From assembly GCA_021778975.1 (NCBI GenBank), contig JAJYBO010000173.1, forward strand, positions 1-6,376: a stretch of DNA of 6,376 nucleotides, written 5' to 3'. Under the pieces are notes generated by a model. That model ran no database searches. It was not told the DNA's origin and worked only from the letters and a program-made list of their open reading frames with translations. A program made the translations under genes and the position numbers. The first letter of the stretch is position 1. Each line of letters begins with the position of its first letter. This DNA is from Deltaproteobacteria bacterium (GTDB lineage Bacteria; Desulfobacterota; Desulfobacteria; Desulfobacterales; Desulfatirhabdiaceae). This document shows positions 6,049-6,376 of this stretch, piece after piece.

Positions 6049-6376
6049 TCAATCGCCTTTTTGGGGAAAAAACACATAACGCAGCCATTTCAGAACGGTA
6101 TTATCCTGCAACAACGCCCGATCCCAGGCGTCGAGTTCGGCGAACCAGCCGGCGCTGGCGGCAAGACCGTCACGGCGGGTGCGTTTCTCTGCCTCGACAT
6201 CCAGCGACTTGACGACGCGCGCCGGATTTCCGGCGACAACGACATTGTCTGGAACCGGCTTTGTCACAACGGAACCGGCGGCCACAATGCTGTTGCATCC
6301 AATGGAAACGCCCTTGCAGATCATCGCCCGGTCGCCGATCCAGACATTGTCTGAAATATGCACCGGCACAGCCCGT
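6049..6376 (-). CDS. Hexapeptide-repeat (left-handed beta-helix) acyltransferase, C-terminal part (5' end beyond window)
   Basis: The frame is open to the right edge, and about 108 C-terminal residues are visible, ending at TGA 6049. The visible N-terminal part shows hexapeptide repeats of a left-handed beta-helix: HISDNVWIGDRAMICKG, VSIGCNSIVAAG and SVVTKPVPDN, closing with the typical VAGNPARVVKSL. This is the end of CatB/maltose-acetyltransferase/WbbJ-type O-acetyltransferases, trimeric enzymes that use acetyl-CoA or another acyl-CoA to modify sugars or small molecules. A roughly 50-residue tail follows the helix, including WFAELDAWDRALLQDN and ending in LRYVFFPQKGD. Such tails occur in acyltransferases of polysaccharide loci, so a surface-polysaccharide role is possible but unproven. 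The GTG at 6369 lies inside the beta-helix and is not a credible start. Confidence 0.85.
   Translation of the reverse strand, partial: RAVPVHISDNVWIGDRAMICKGVSIGCNSIVAAGSVVTKPVPDNVVVAGNPARVVKSLDVEAEKRTRRDGLAASAGWFAELDAWDRALLQDNTVLKWLRYVFFPQKGD

Overview
All five genes in this window read on the minus strand, so transcription runs from high to low coordinates. In transcription order they are: the 3' part of a hexapeptide-repeat acyltransferase (entering at the right edge), an O-methyltransferase of the dimerising SAM-dependent family, a cysteine-rich C_GCAxxG_C_C family protein, secA, clpS, and the 5' half of clpA (leaving at the left edge). Gene density is high and base composition moderate. 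There are no tRNAs, rRNAs, CRISPR arrays or recognisable transposase genes. SecA and ClpS/ClpA are widespread housekeeping proteins. A Cys-rich C_GCAxxG_C_C protein, a short hairpin repeat of the GTAGGGGCGA...TCGCCC type, and mixed codon use together suggest a Desulfobacterota (deltaproteobacterial, anaerobic) chromosome. That assignment is inference from resemblance, not a search result.

Right part (6376-4290): the acyltransferase tail ends at 6049. A 181-bp gap follows, carrying a perfect 8-bp-stem hairpin repeat and a plausible sigma-70-type promoter. The methyltransferase and the Cys-rich protein come next, separated by only about 12 bp and each with a clear GGAG-type ribosome binding site, so they look like a two-gene transcription unit. 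A strong GC-rich hairpin lies just after the Cys-rich gene, but the A/T run beside it is on the wrong side for a textbook terminator.

Middle (4289-4086): the 204-bp secA leader contains an inverted repeat with 18-bp arms and one mismatch, spanning 123 bp. It could be a long-range closing helix of a structured leader RNA or a small terminal-inverted-repeat (MITE-like) insertion. This is the least explained piece of the window.

Left part (4085-1): secA is full length (841 codons), with both helicase-like nucleotide-binding domains and the C-terminal zinc-binding SEC-C tail. After 103 bp come clpS and clpA, 3 bp apart and almost certainly translationally coupled. ClpS delivers N-degron substrates to the ClpA unfoldase, which feeds ClpP. 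Thus the left half pairs the Sec export motor with a protein quality-control adaptor and unfoldase. I found no clearly new biological system. The secA leader repeat and the methyltransferase/Cys-rich pair are the items most worth following up.
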